A DNA stretch of 64,000 nt from Archivesica marissinica (taxonomy: Eukaryota > Mollusca > Bivalvia > Venerida > Vesicomyidae), in the NCBI GenBank assembly GCA_014843695.1, contig CM026393.1, positions 3,132,615-3,196,614 of the forward strand. Direction: 5' to 3'. Below, in pieces: positions 11,573 to 22,310 of the stretch. The translations under genes were made by a program, and so were the position numbers. How positions within the stretch are numbered: the first letter of the stretch is position 1; the number at the start of each line of letters is the position of its first letter. Under the pieces are notes generated by a model. It saw only the letters and a program-made list of their open reading frames with translations, did not search any database and was not told the origin of the DNA.

Positions 11573-11646
11573 CGGATGAGCGAACCTGCGAACCCTGGAT
11601 TACAAGTCCAGCGTGTTAATCACGGGACCACTGATCCGCTACATTC
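11573..11646 (-). pseudogene. tRNA-Thr(TGT)-like pseudogene or isolated SINE head
   Basis: The minus strand has a perfectly paired 7-bp acceptor (TAGCGGA / TCCGCTA) and a 5-bp anticodon stem CTGGA/TCCAG with loop CTTGTAA, giving anticodon TGT (Thr). The T-arm is poor (GGTTCGCTC without a paired stem), so I do not call a functional tRNA. The anticodon arm resembles the family A SINE head. Confidence 0.45.
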
Positions 11647-11829
11647 TTTTCAAGCCGGGGTTGACTGATGTTTAACAAGATCTGTAATTACAAAATATCA
11701 ATCCGAACGGACATGTCAATTACTGCCAATGATTGCTGGCCAGACTGATGCTAGCATAGTTGTCTCAATCTGGATAACGACAGGTGCTTTTTTATTTTAT
11801 TCCAGCTATGTGTATGTAACGTGTACAGG

Positions 11830-12072
11830 TGGCTGTCAGATTAGCGCAGTGGTTAGCAAGCTCGCCAATGCAACCCGGGTTCGATCCTCGGACCGGGAAG
11901 TATGTGAGATGGTACGGTGGTGTCTCCAGATCGGATAGGTGGGTTTTCTCTGGGTAATCCGGTTTCCTCCCACACGATTGACCATATATACGCTTTAATC
12001 CACACCAACGAGCGTGATTAATATAAGTTGTTAAAACTTTCCTAGCAATCATTGTAAAATAAATAAAGTTAA
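11830..12072 (+). mobile_element. SINE family B
   Basis: The head is GATTAGCGCAGTGGTTAGC, with B-box GGGTTCGATCC. The body runs through the GGTGGGTTTTCTCTGGGTAA region and the tail has GTGATTAATATAAGTTG and AAAATAAATAAAGTT. It is followed at once by a (CTAT)n run. Confidence 0.85.
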
Positions 12073-12080
12073 AACTAACG

Positions 12081-12107
12081 TCTATCTATCTATCTATCTA
12101 TCTATCT
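12081..12107. repeat. (CTAT)n microsatellite
   Basis: About seven CTAT units directly downstream of the SINE tail, a usual place for tail-derived microsatellites. Confidence 0.9.
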
Positions 12108-12399
12108 AAGGGATAACCTATTGTGTACCGCGTGTCAAGTAAGTTGGAAATATACAAACATTATGAAAAATATGTTACATGAATATCACGCCTTATGCTC
12201 CATCGTCGGCCTGGAAACTTGCCAACCAGTTTAAGATTGTCTAGTCTGGTGATTACGTCACGCAGTATGTGGTATATTGGGACGGTTATTTATGATACAC
12301 TGCATTCCACAGAGTATATTAAAAAAATAATCGGCTGAAAAAGTGGTCTGGCCATTGACAAATCATATTAGCACGTTCACGCTGCTGCTGCTGTTTTAT

Positions 12400-15255
12400 T
12401 TATTTCTGTTGTTATTATTAGTATTATATTATATTATATCTTTATTTCTGTCTCATCTATGTACAGTACATATATTACAATTAATATAAACACATACATT
12501 GCACATAGCCATTCTACAAATGAGAATTATAAGAGACAATAACTTTTTACAATACACGGAACATGTCTTACTTTCTAAAAACAATGTGAAAGTCGCTAAT
12601 CATGACATTAAACAATATTTAAAATACTGATTTTTAATATTCTGACATGGAAAAGGTGCACTATCGCGCAAATTAGAATATGTTTTAAGAAATCAGAACC
12701 ACCTCTGATCAGATCAGGGATGGGTGGATTAGCAGCCTTTACATAGTTCACATAAAAAATTGTTCACTAGTAAAATAATGTACACATTATTTACACAGAT
12801 AAAAACTACGCCGCTGTAAAATATTAAAGCAGGTTTTGGCACATATACGTATTAATGCCGGATTTGTGAATAACGTAATCAATTTATTTGTTTTAGACAG
12901 TGTAAGAAAATTATCACAGATAATGGAAGCTTTTCCAAATAATATAGCCCTGATATCCTCATACATATAACAATCTATAATGGCATGCATTTCATCCTCA
13001 ACTGCATTGCAGAATGGACAGGTACGATTCTGTACAGTTAGATGTTCATATCGTCCAGTTTCAATGCGTAAAGGAGCAACACCACAACGATACTTACTAA
13101 ATGCTGAACGATGGCTTATTGGCATAATAATCTTACAGTATTGTTCAACATCGAAATCCAGTTTGAAAAGTTGATAGGTTCGTAGTTTGTTACAGCCGTT
13201 TCCAGATATACTATCTAGTCTTTGTACTGACTCAAGCCAATCAATAATGAATACATCCATGCACTTTGCTTCAACAAGGGATACATATGGGTGTTTGCTA
13301 ATATTTTCACTAATGTCAGAATAATCGTCTAAACCAAATTCAAACATATGCCTTTTTACAACAAAGAACCAATTCTTGCATGATCTACTTGATTTTGCCT
13401 GTGCCCAGAAGTGCAACACGTTTATTCAATCGGGTATGATTTATAAATGAAATGCGGCACCAGAAATTCGCAATGCTTTTCCACTGACGGACAGAAGTTG
13501 GTTGCCATGCCATTTCACCAATTACAGCCGAGTTTGGAGTATATTTTCCAACCCCGAGAAAATATCTCATGACACGGTTGTGAATAGCGTTAATGCATGA
13601 AAACGATGAGGTTCCCCATACAGCGGCCCCGTAGTTAATGACTGGCCAAACAATAGAGTCATATAACTTAGTAAAAACGTCATAAGGAACCCCACCAATT
13701 AACTTACATCTAGCAATGAGAAGACCAAGGGCACGGTTTGCACTTCTGGCTACATGTTTAACAGTAATATTGAAATCTAGATGTTCATGTAAGTGAAATC
13801 CAAGGTAAGTGTAAGTATTTACATAATCAATAATGTTTTCACCACACCTAAATATGAATCGAGATCGTGTCACAGAATTTGGCCGAAAATGAATAACATT
13901 ACTTTTAATAGTATTGATATGCATATCATTAAGAGAACACCAGTCATTCAAAGCATTTAACAATATCTGTAAATCTTGTTCATTTTCAGCTAATAAGACG
14001 ATGTCATCAGCATATAAAAGGATACATATACGCTCATTATCCAACCATACACCAAATATCTAGGGACTTGAGATAAACTGCCAGGTCATTGATAAAGAAA
14101 TTAAATAGAATAGGAGACAAATTACAACCTTGTCTCAACCCACACTTAGCATCAAACCATTCAGTATTGAGTGAGTTAACCCTTACACATGAAGATACAG
14201 ATGCGTATAACGATTTAATAGCAAGAAACATTTTAACAGAAATTCCTGTATCAATGAGCCTGTTCCAAAGTTTATCTCTATTAATAGAATCATATGCCTT
14301 GCTGAAATCAATAAAAGCGGAGAAAGTAGATTTCTTTATTTTCTTCCTGGTTTCAATAATACTAGTCAGAGTTGAGATATGATCTAATGTACTTCGTTTC
14401 TTTCTAAAACCGTTCTGCTCATCTGCAATTTTATTATTTTCCTCAGCCCATGTACTAAGGCGGCTATTATATATGTTATGATTCGGGTTTTACGCCTGCA
14501 TCAGCACCATTTTGGGCTATATCGCCGGCGGGCAGTTTTACCTAACAACACCTTTCCTGGGCAGGCTCCAGCGGTTAACCAGTACTTGGGTGCACCAACC
14601 TCCGTAAGAAACTGCCAACTTTTTCATATAAATGAGACACGGCCTGAGCGGGGCTCGAACCCGTGACCATCAATGATGATAGGTTACAGTGGTATACAAG
14701 TCAGCGACCTTAACCACTCGACCACGGAGGCGGACAAGGCGGCTATTAAGAACACTACAATATATCTTATACATAGCTGATGCCAAAGAGATACCTCTGT
14801 AAGAGAGAGGATCTCTAGGATCGGTAGTTGATGACTTAGGTATTGGGTTAATGATACATTTTCCCCACAGTGTAGGAATCGTTCCTGAATTAAAACATAC
14901 ATTAAATAAGGAATGAAGGAACACAACTGACAAATCATTTTGCAGTACCTCACTGGGAATATCATCAATACCACTTGCCCTTCCCTTCTTACAATCATCT
15001 ACTGCTTTTTTAACTTCCAAAATAGTTATACTTTCGTTAAAAGGCGAATAATCAGAATTACTATTAACAACAGTGACATAAGGTACAGTATCAGAATTAA
15101 CATGGTTTAATAGTACACTAAAATCTGATTTCCATTTATGTAGAACGGCTTCTGTTTGTGTAGAGGTCGAACCATTTTCTAAAATTACTTCCATCGGAAT
15201 TTGCTTATTTTTACAGAAACCGATTCCTATTTTCCCGAAGGATTTCCAAAAATTA
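12400..15255 (-). pseudogene. Non-LTR retrotransposon, 5'-truncated, RT domain with YADD box
   Basis: Read on the minus strand from about 15255. Coding begins within a region giving FWKSFGKIGIG and continues through RT blocks: KGRASGIDDIPSEVL, then PLSYRGISLASAMYKIYCSV. A SINE (14470-14735) interrupts it. RT then resumes with AFIDFSKAYDSINRDKLWNRL-type sequence, GLRQGCNLSPILFNFFINDL and the catalytic YADD box (LLYADDIVLLAE, near 14015). A Cys/His knuckle (CPFCNAVEDEMHAIIDC) lies near 13015. Frameshifts are visible near 14053-14062 and 13385-13395. No endonuclease domain was found, so the copy is 5'-truncated. The ~390 bp left of 12787 looks like its 3' UTR. Clade not assigned. Confidence 0.85.
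14470..14735 (-). mobile_element. SINE family D inserted in the LINE, 13-bp target duplication
   Basis: On the minus strand the head is GCCTCCGTGGTCGAGTGGTT with B-box GGGTTCGAGCC. AAGGCGGCTATTA flanks it at 14457-14469 and 14736-14748. Removing it rejoins the RT coding region. Its 3' body recurs at 16094-16245. Confidence 0.9.
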
Positions 15256-15547
15256 GTTTATTATGTTTTACATGTGCCATGTCCGAGCTCAGTGCAGTGA
15301 AGCCAGATCTTGTGTTAATTGGGCTAACATTATCGAAACGATTGTCAAGAAAAACAACATTAATGATTGCTATAGATTAATGTGTTCACCAACATGTTGA
15401 TGGTACAGTGGGATCCGAATATTCGACTAATCATTAACATCTCTAATAGAAACTGATGGAGCTACGCCATTGATTTGACGGGCTGCTTGAAATCTATCCA
15501 TAGCCTTATATGTATAACTAGCACATACGACTATACCATATTCTAGT
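15256..15547. other. Non-coding stretch upstream of the LINE relic
   Basis: No gene recognised. Stops appear in the LINE reading frame beyond about 15260. The remainder may be more decayed LINE sequence, but I see no motif. Confidence 0.4.
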
Positions 15548-15735
15548 ATCCATGGTCTAGTAGTCATTCGCCTACGAACCCTGAGTTCGAAGGTTCGAAT
15601 TTCGCCAGGGATTCATTCTGCTATTGACGGTTGACGAGCCGCCAGCTAGTTAAATAATGATTAACGATGACCTCTCAGCCTTGCGTCTGGCCGGCAAGGA
15701 TAATGTTCCGGAATTACTGATGTGCATACGAGGTG
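15548..15735 (+). mobile_element. SINE family F
   Basis: tRNA-like head CCATGGTCTAGTAGTCATTC with B-box GGTTCGAATTTC, then a body containing CTCAGCCTTGCGTCTGGCCG. It ends against a reversed family B SINE. Confidence 0.65.
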
Positions 15736-15935
15736 TCTGACGATTGTGAAGCAAGCTTTATCAACTTATACTAATCACTCTCGTTGGCGCGGATTAAAGC
15801 GTAAATGTGGCTATTTGTGTGGGAGGAAACGGAGTACCCGGTGAAAACCCACCTGTCCGATCTGGCGACCACCGTACCATCTCACCTACTTCCCGGTCCG
15901 AGGATCGAACCCGGGTTGCATTGGTGAGAAATGCA
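15736..15935 (-). mobile_element. SINE family B, head-truncated
   Basis: On the minus strand it keeps the B-box (GGGTTCGATCC), the body and the tail, but lacks most of the tRNA-like head at its right end (after 15930). Confidence 0.8.
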
Positions 15936-16093
15936 TGGATGAGACTTTAATAAAATTAAAAATATAGCTATATACATGTACTATAATACATATTAAATAC
16001 ACACAGTATAAGTACCCGACATAATAAAACGTATGATGTGTGAATTAACACAATTAGCATATGTTTGGTGAGTTTTGTGGAGCTTAAAATCGT
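15936..16093. other. Short AT-rich non-coding stretch
   Basis: Nothing recognised. It ends in CTTAAAATCGT (16083-16093), the left target duplication of the next SINE. Confidence 0.6.
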
Positions 16094-16577
16094 TATGTTA
16101 TGTTATATTTCGGGTTTTACGCCTGCATCAGCACCATTTTGGGCTATATCGCCGGCGGGCAGTTTACCTAACAACACCTTTCCTGGGCAGGCTCCAGCGG
16201 TTAACCAGTACTTGGGTGCACCAACCTCCGTAAGAAACTGCCAACAATATCATCATAGCCAATTGTGGTGATGTAATTGGATGATCAAGTGTAGCTGGTC
16301 ATCCTGTTACACAATCACCATCATATCTTAACATATATTTCAAAATTAGTATCATTTTCTCACATTCTAAAATTAATGAGTTACTCAATATTTGACAATA
16401 ATGTTGTTGCTTAATTCTAACGGTATGTTTTGTAAATGATTCGCAGGAAAGATATAACCATATAAGCAAGTTGCTTTCTCCTCAATCCTACATGTATTTT
16501 CATATTGTGATCATTAGACTATGTATATTCATTGAAATAAACTATTGTTTAAACTAAGCTGCCAACTTTTTCATATA
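16094..16577 (-). mobile_element. SINE family D, head-truncated and split by a later insertion
   Basis: 16094-16245 matches the 3' body of the SINE at 14470-14735, and 16559-16577 continues it (CTGCCAACTTTTTCATATA). CTTAAAATCGT flanks the pair at 16083-16093 and 16578-16588. The tRNA-like head is missing, as in a 5'-truncated insertion. Confidence 0.8.
16246..16558. mobile_element. 313-bp unclassified insertion with 8-bp target duplication
   Basis: It interrupts the family D SINE between duplicated CTGCCAAC (16238-16245 and 16559-16566). The length of the duplication would fit a hAT-type non-autonomous element, but I see no terminal inverted repeats, so the class is open. Confidence 0.65.
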
Positions 16578-16608
16578 CTTAAAATCGTACAAACAGCTTA
16601 GTTTAAAC
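16547..16608. repeat. Perfect 15-bp inverted repeat, 32-bp loop
   Basis: GTTTAAACTAAGCTG (16547-16561) is reverse-complemented at 16594-16608. One arm is the end of the 313-bp insertion plus SINE sequence; the other lies beyond the SINE. Confidence 0.8.
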
Positions 16609-16974
16609 GTATTTTATTCAGAAAATAACATACAGGAATAAAGTGCTGCAATATAAAACATTTGGATTGGAAAACACGCAGATTAAAAAGCTTACACCAA
16701 CATCACCGATTAACAAACGCTTTTGTGATTATTGTGTTAACGAAATAGGAGACGAATTTCATTGCGTATTCTAATGTAATAATTCGATACGACAAGGAAA
16801 CTTTACATCAAACCGTATTACTATTGAAGACCAAATACCAGTTATTTACTATCACAAACCGAAATGAATATATTAAACTGTGCACGTTGGTAAACTGGGT
16901 TTTTCGTAAGGTGGTATTATCGGGAATGCAAGTATGCAAGTTGTGCTATGGGGGTTGTAAATGTTACCTTTGTG

Positions 16975-17241
16975 TGTGTTTTACGTTTATTTATCGTCGC
17001 TACCGGTTGCCCATATGAGCGACGCCTCCTGAAGAGATTAGTTATTTTAGAATTTGGAGGATATTGCATGATACAGACAGAGACCCATTCCAAAATCTCC
17101 TCTGGTTCTTTTACGTGCACAGTGTAAAGCACCGACACGAGACCTCGGTTTAACGTCCCATCTGAAAGCTGAATTTTATTAGGGTCAGACGGGGGACCAA
17201 ACCTGCGATCCCTGGATTACCAGTCTAGCATGTTACCAGTT
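16975..17241 (-). mobile_element. SINE family A
   Basis: Minus-strand copy with tail TTTACGTTTATTTATCGTCG at the left and the tRNA-like region (GGGTCAGACGGGGGACCAAAC..., anticodon-arm CTGGATTACCAGTCTAG on the plus strand) at the right. The 5' end of the head is missing. Confidence 0.85.
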
Positions 17242-17287
17242 TGTATGTAGAAATACCCTTATATTTCGTTTTGGTAAGGATGTATTC

Positions 17288-17505
17288 GTCGGTACTTTGG
17301 TGCAGTACATAGTTCAGTATGATGTGCTATATGTGTATGTTGTCGGTACTTTGGTGCAGTACATATTTCAGTATGATGTGTTATATGTGTATTTCGTCGG
17401 TACTTTGGTGCAGTACATATTTCAGTATGATGTGTTATATGTGTATTTCGTCGGTACTTTGGTATAGTACATATTTCAGTTTGATGTGTTATATGTGTAT
17501 TTTGT
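17288..17505. repeat. 54-bp tandem repeat, 4 units
   Basis: The unit starts GTCGGTACTTTGGTGCAGTA and ends TTATATGTGTATTTC. The last unit is the most diverged. Confidence 0.95.
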
Positions 17506-18164
17506 TGATTGCAAATGTCTATCTAACACTAGAGCCATTTTGAAATTTACCAAATTTAGTTGAGTCATTATGGCCGCTTATTTGTATTGTCCGAACATAT
17601 TTATGATTATTTTCGATAATATCTATGATTATTTTCGATACAACTAATATCCACAATAGTGAACTACTTTATTGGATTATATATCTCAATTATGCACTCA
17701 CCAGATGGCTCAGATTTATGTATAAGGGGTACATAATATGTGTATGTTTTGTTGAATAATGCACGACTGCTGTTGTTATTAGTTAACACGTTTTTACTGC
17801 TAAGTTTGTGAATATATACATATTATGACAATATGCACATGTTCAGAATGTGCTGCACACCGAGATATTCGAAGGAGTGCATTGTCTGAAATCAAGAGTA
17901 GTCTTATATTTCCAATCTTCATCGACACATTTTAAGGACAATTTTCAAGAACTTCCTTCAAATAAACCCATTTAAGTGAAATTACCATATGTAAATAACC
18001 TGCATTTGTGGACGCACATAACACCTCAATCAATTTGCTAAGGAAGTACATTTTCCTATTTCCGTTTTGGGAAAAGGCACATGGAGATATTTCTTATTTA
18101 GCCATGTGTGTAACACAATCGTCTGATGTACAGGTTTCAGATGTGGATTAATCAGCATCTGTGT
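17506..18164. other. Non-coding stretch
   Basis: AT-rich sequence with no gene or repeat recognised. Confidence 0.5.
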
Positions 18165-18232
18165 GTGGGTTTACGTTTATTTATCGTCGCTACTGGTTGC
18201 CCATATGAGCGACGCCTCCTGAAGAGATTAGT
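18165..18232 (-). mobile_element. SINE family A, 3' fragment
   Basis: TTTACGTTTATTTATCGTCG through CGCCTCCTGAAGAGATTAGT, then the match stops. Confidence 0.75.
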
Positions 18233-18235
18233 CTA

Positions 18236-18444
18236 CTATCTACTATCTACTCTTACTTACATAATTCCCTTCTTGAGGTAATCTCATATATACAGAACAC
18301 AATGAAACCGGTTAAGACTTATCAGTATCACTTTATCAATGAAAAGAACGTTGCGTGTATATATTACTTCATTGCATACAAAGCTATATATATTTCAGAT
18401 GATACATATACATTATATATGGCAAATTCCATTGACATTCCCTT
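18236..18444. repeat. Segment duplicated in inverted orientation at 55993-56206
   Basis: The ~210 bp next to the SINE tail (ACTCTTACTTACATAATTCC ... CCATTGACATTCCCTTTCTC) is found almost unchanged, reverse-complemented, beside the family A SINE at 55708-55992. Its 64-residue open frame is not evidence of coding. Confidence 0.9.
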
Positions 18445-18757
18445 TCTCTGTGTGTATTACGTTTATTTATCGTCGCTACCGGTTGCCCATATATGAGCGA
18501 CGCCTCCTGAAGAGATTAGTCATTTTAGATTTTTGGAGGATAGTGCAATGATACAGACAGAGACCTATTCCAGAGTCTCTTCTGGTTCTTTTATGTGCAC
18601 GGTGTACAGCACCGACACGAGATCACGGTTAAAGTCCCATCTGAAATACTGTTAATTGCATTAGGGTCAGTGTTAATTTTATTAGGGTCAGACGGGGGAT
18701 CGAACCTGCGATCCCTGAGTTACCAGTCCAGCTTGTTACCACTGGACTACACATCTG
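18445..18757 (-). mobile_element. SINE family A with internal duplication
   Basis: Minus-strand copy from tail (TACGTTTATTTATCGTCGCT) to head (ACCACTGGACTACACATCTG). TTAGGGTCAG occurs twice, near 18660 and 18683, showing a ~23-bp internal duplication. Confidence 0.9.
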
Positions 18758-19526
18758 TTTGGTAATCATCATCTTTGATACACTACTATCTAAATAGTCA
18801 TGTCAACCTACAACACATAAATGCATGACTCTCCGTCATTTCCAATATATTCATTGCGCCGATGAAACGTAAGACAGGCGTCAGGGTGTTTAATTAACGT
18901 CTGATGTATCCCTAATAATAAGTAAGAAAATTACGAAAATCGACAAATAAAAGAAAGGTATAATGTTCGTGTGTGCACGAGTTTTATACGATAACAATAA
19001 CACTTTATTTTCACATTTATCGTCATATTTTTCAGGTTGCATGACGGCCACTATACAATAGAACGATTCGTTACGGATCCAGCGCCATATTTTGTTGAAG
19101 ACAAAAGATAAGTAATAATCAGTGTACGCTCGCATGAAGCCGAAACAAACAATTGTATGGAATTACAAGCAACTCCGTGCCCAGATTACCAACTTCTGCA
19201 AATTAGCTGTCGTTTGAAATTGGTATTGACGACACATCAAGTGGAAAATTTGGCTCTCGTTTGTGACTTCTGATAACTGTCGCTAGAAAATGGTGCGGTA
19301 GTGACAAAATAATCAGGCAATATTGAGGCTGTGATGAAAGATCGTGTAAGAAAGTAAAGCATATTAATATATCAACTTTCACAACTGACAGTTCCCGTTT
19401 TCACACATAGGCAGTGGCTTGTGTAAAAACAGTAGTGTTGTAGGATGAAATAAAGTTCTTCAATACCATTAAATAAATATATTAATTCAAAAGCAGAGAA
19501 AATTAGTTTACACATTCACATCAATC
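18758..19526. other. Upstream region of the GPCR gene
   Basis: No other gene seen. It probably holds the 5' UTR and promoter of the receptor. I could not identify a start site with confidence. Confidence 0.4.
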
Positions 19527-20882
19527 ATGTCAACATCACGCACAGTCATTAAGTCCTTGAGTGATTATTTAACAGAATTGGAAACTGATTCTCGAGCACT
19601 AGAAAAGATTTTAAATGGAACTAACGGTACAAATATACAAATCGACGAGAAAATAATTGGACGAAGTCTTGCTCTTGTCATCGCATACGGCTTATTGGTA
19701 AGCGTTGCACTGTTTGGGAATGGTCTTGTTTGTCACGTGATATTCAGCCGTCGGCGCATGCGTACAGTGACAAATATATTCATCGCGAATCTTGCAGTTT
19801 CGGACTTACTGTTAATTGTTCTGAACGTACCTTTTAATATTGCCAAAGATTTGATGACAGAATGGTTATTTGGCGATGCAATGTGTCGTATCATGAACAT
19901 GTCATTGATAACATCCGTGTATGCTTCAACACTGACACTAACGGTGATAGCATTAGACAGACAGCGTGTTCTTCTATATCCCCTACGTCCTCGGATAATG
20001 AAATCTGGCGGGATGATTGTTGTTTCGTTGATCTGGTTAGTAGCCATCATATTGGCGCTGCCTTTTGGTATATACAGCAAGCCAACGGAAATAGACCAGA
20101 TCATAACAAAGGTTGTACGATGTACATCAAATTATCCGAGCCCAACGTTTGAACAATGTCTCACTGTCGTAACAATAATAGTGCAGTACTTTATACCGCT
20201 GACCATAATTGCCGTTACATATGGGCGAATCGTTCGTCGGATATGGGAACGGTCGGACCTGGGCGCAGTCACGGCGTATCAGCATGCGTGCAGGTCGAAA
20301 CACAAGAAGAAAAGTATCAAAATGTTAATGATAGTTGTGGTCGTATTTGCCATATGTTGGATGCCGCTTAATTTGTATCACTTTCTAACCGACCTTCACC
20401 CAGATTCGAAAATGTTCCACTATAACTCAACAGCATTCTTCGTGTGTCATTGGATCGCGTTAAGCAGTACCTGCTACAATCCCTTCATCTACTGCTGGCT
20501 TAACGAAGCATTTCGTGCTGAGATTCGCGCTATTTTCCGATGTTGTTGTCCAGCAAATACTAACATTTATCCACGTGACAACAAAATGGACTCTGTCAGC
20601 CAATCAGATTCGATGTCACTTCAGATTAAGCCGAAATCCTTGTTTACATCAAAGCGCAACAATACCATGACAGAGCACATATCTGCGCCAACACGCCCAC
20701 CACTGTTGCCAGAGACGCATACCTGTAATGCGAAACACGGATGCGACAAATGTAAATGCCAGACTGAGTATGTGACGTCATCGATGTGGCGGAGTGGAAC
20801 CACAGCCACAGAGAGCGTCGATCTTTTGGAACATGAAAGAAATCAAGGGCCTTGTAGCAGTTTGAAGAGTTATAATAACTAA
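19527..20882 (+). CDS. Class A peptide GPCR, GPR83 / neuropeptide Y receptor-related
   Basis: An intact 451-codon intronless ORF encodes a seven-transmembrane receptor of the plasma membrane that should couple peptide binding to G proteins. N-glycosylation sites N30 and N33 lie in the ~45-residue outer tail. TM1 is about 47-73 (N65), TM2 82-106 (LAVSD, D93), TM3 122-144, TM4 161-183, TM5 209-233, TM6 264-288 (CWMP 277-280) and TM7 303-324 (NPFIY 318-322). C120 and C199 can form the TM3-ECL2 disulfide. C339-C341 is a likely palmitoylation cluster. The E/DRY position reads DRQR (144-147). The DRxxV..PLxPRI block and HWIALSSTCYNPFIYCWLNE resemble GPR83, with prolactin-releasing-peptide and short-NPF receptors as next best. 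The ligand cannot be told. The C-terminal tail (~110 residues) has a Cys-rich patch at 400-411. The start is the first ATG of the frame, just before the extracellular tail. Confidence 0.93.
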   Translation: MSTSRTVIKSLSDYLTELETDSRALEKILNGTNGTNIQIDEKIIGRSLALVIAYGLLVSVALFGNGLVCHVIFSRRRMRTVTNIFIANLAVSDLLLIVLNVPFNIAKDLMTEWLFGDAMCRIMNMSLITSVYASTLTLTVIALDRQRVLLYPLRPRIMKSGGMIVVSLIWLVAIILALPFGIYSKPTEIDQIITKVVRCTSNYPSPTFEQCLTVVTIIVQYFIPLTIIAVTYGRIVRRIWERSDLGAVTAYQHACRSKHKKKSIKMLMIVVVVFAICWMPLNLYHFLTDLHPDSKMFHYNSTAFFVCHWIALSSTCYNPFIYCWLNEAFRAEIRAIFRCCCPANTNIYPRDNKMDSVSQSDSMSLQIKPKSLFTSKRNNTMTEHISAPTRPPLLPETHTCNAKHGCDKCKCQTEYVTSSMWRSGTTATESVDLLEHERNQGPCSSLKSYNN

Positions 20883-21034
20883 TGTACTAATAACGTGTAT
20901 CCGTAGCATTGTGCCATTACCGCTGTTAGGACGAACAATGTATGCTGTATTGCATATGTATATATATAAACACTATCAAACTATACTCAACACAACCATA
21001 CACAAATGGTTGAACAACAGATTATATCAAGTTT

Positions 21035-21195
21035 AAACCTTATTTAATTTACAACGATTGCGAAACAATCAACTTATATTAATCACTCTCGTTGACGCGA
21101 ATGTAAGCGGGTCTGTGGTCATTTGTGTGGGGGAAAAACAGGAGTACCCGGAGAAAACCCACATTTTGGATCTGGCTTCCACTGTACGATCTCAT
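21035..21195 (-). mobile_element. SINE family B, partial
   Basis: The tail (TTATTTAATTTACAACGATT) and body (ACTTATATTAATCACTCTCG, GAGTACCCGGAGAAAACCCA) are on the minus strand. The tRNA-like head is lost. It lies ~150 bp after the GPCR stop, in or near its 3' UTR. Confidence 0.8.
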
Positions 21196-21334
21196 ATACA
21201 CCCCTCATATCTATAGTTCGGCCTTCCATTGCAGGCGTTACAGCGACATTGTAATTATGTAGTGATATCATGTGTGTCCTTATCACAGTTATAACACTAG
21301 CACTATGATAACTAACCTATTATAGTGTAACCAT

Positions 21335-22310
21335 GGCATTACGCGGTGTCCGAGACTCGGCGTGAGACGCTACACGGTGTCCGAGACTTGGCATGAGGCG
21401 CTATTCGGCGTCCGAGACTCGACATGAGGCGCTATTCGATGTCCGAGACTCGTCATGAAGCTCTAAGCGGTGTCCGATACTCGGTATGCGGCGTTACGCG
21501 GTTACGCGGTGTACGAGAGTCGGCATGCGGCGTTACGCGGTGTCCGAGACTCGGCATGAGGCGCTACGCGGTGTCCGAGACTCGGCATGCGGTGCTATTC
21601 GGTGTCGGAGACTCGGCATGCGGCGTTACGCGGTGTACGAGAGTCAGCATGAGGCGTTACGCGGTGTCCGAGACTCGGCATGAGGTGCTATTCGGTGTCC
21701 GAGACATGGCATACGGCGCTACGCGGTGTACGAGAGTCGGTATGAGGCGCTACGCGGTGTACGAGAGTCAGCACGAGACGCTACACGGTGTTCGACGAGA
21801 GTCGACATGAGGAGCTACTCGGTGTACGAGAGTCGGCATGAGACGCTACGCGGTGTACGAGAGTCGGCATGAGACGCTACACGGTGTACGAGAGTCGGCA
21901 TGAGACGTTACGCGGTGTACGAGAGTCTGCCTGAGGCGTTACGTGGTGTACGAAAGTCGGCATGAGGCGTTAAGCGGTGTACGAGAGTCGGTATGAGACG
22001 TTACGTGGTGTACGAGAGTCGGCATGAGAAGTTACGCGGTGTACGAGAGTCGGTATGAGGCGTTACGCAGTGTACTAGAGTCGGTATGAGGCGCTACGCA
22101 GTGCACGAGAGTCGGCATGAGGCGTTACGCAGTGTACTAGAGTTGGCATGAGGCGCTACGCGGTGTACTAGAGTCGGTATGAGGCGTTACGCGGTGTACT
22201 AGAGTCGGTATGAGGCGTTATGCGGTGTACGAGAGTTGGCATGAGACATTACGCGGTGTACGAGTGTATGTATGAAGCGTTCCGAGGTGTACGAGAGTCG
22301 CACGAGGGAT
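21335..22310. repeat. 31-bp tandem repeat, ~31 units
   Basis: The unit has GCGGTGTACGAGAGTCGGCA followed by TGAGGCGTTAC. Units in the left part prefer GTCCGAGACTC; those in the right part prefer GTACGAGAGTC. It is GC-rich compared with the other arrays. Confidence 0.95.
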
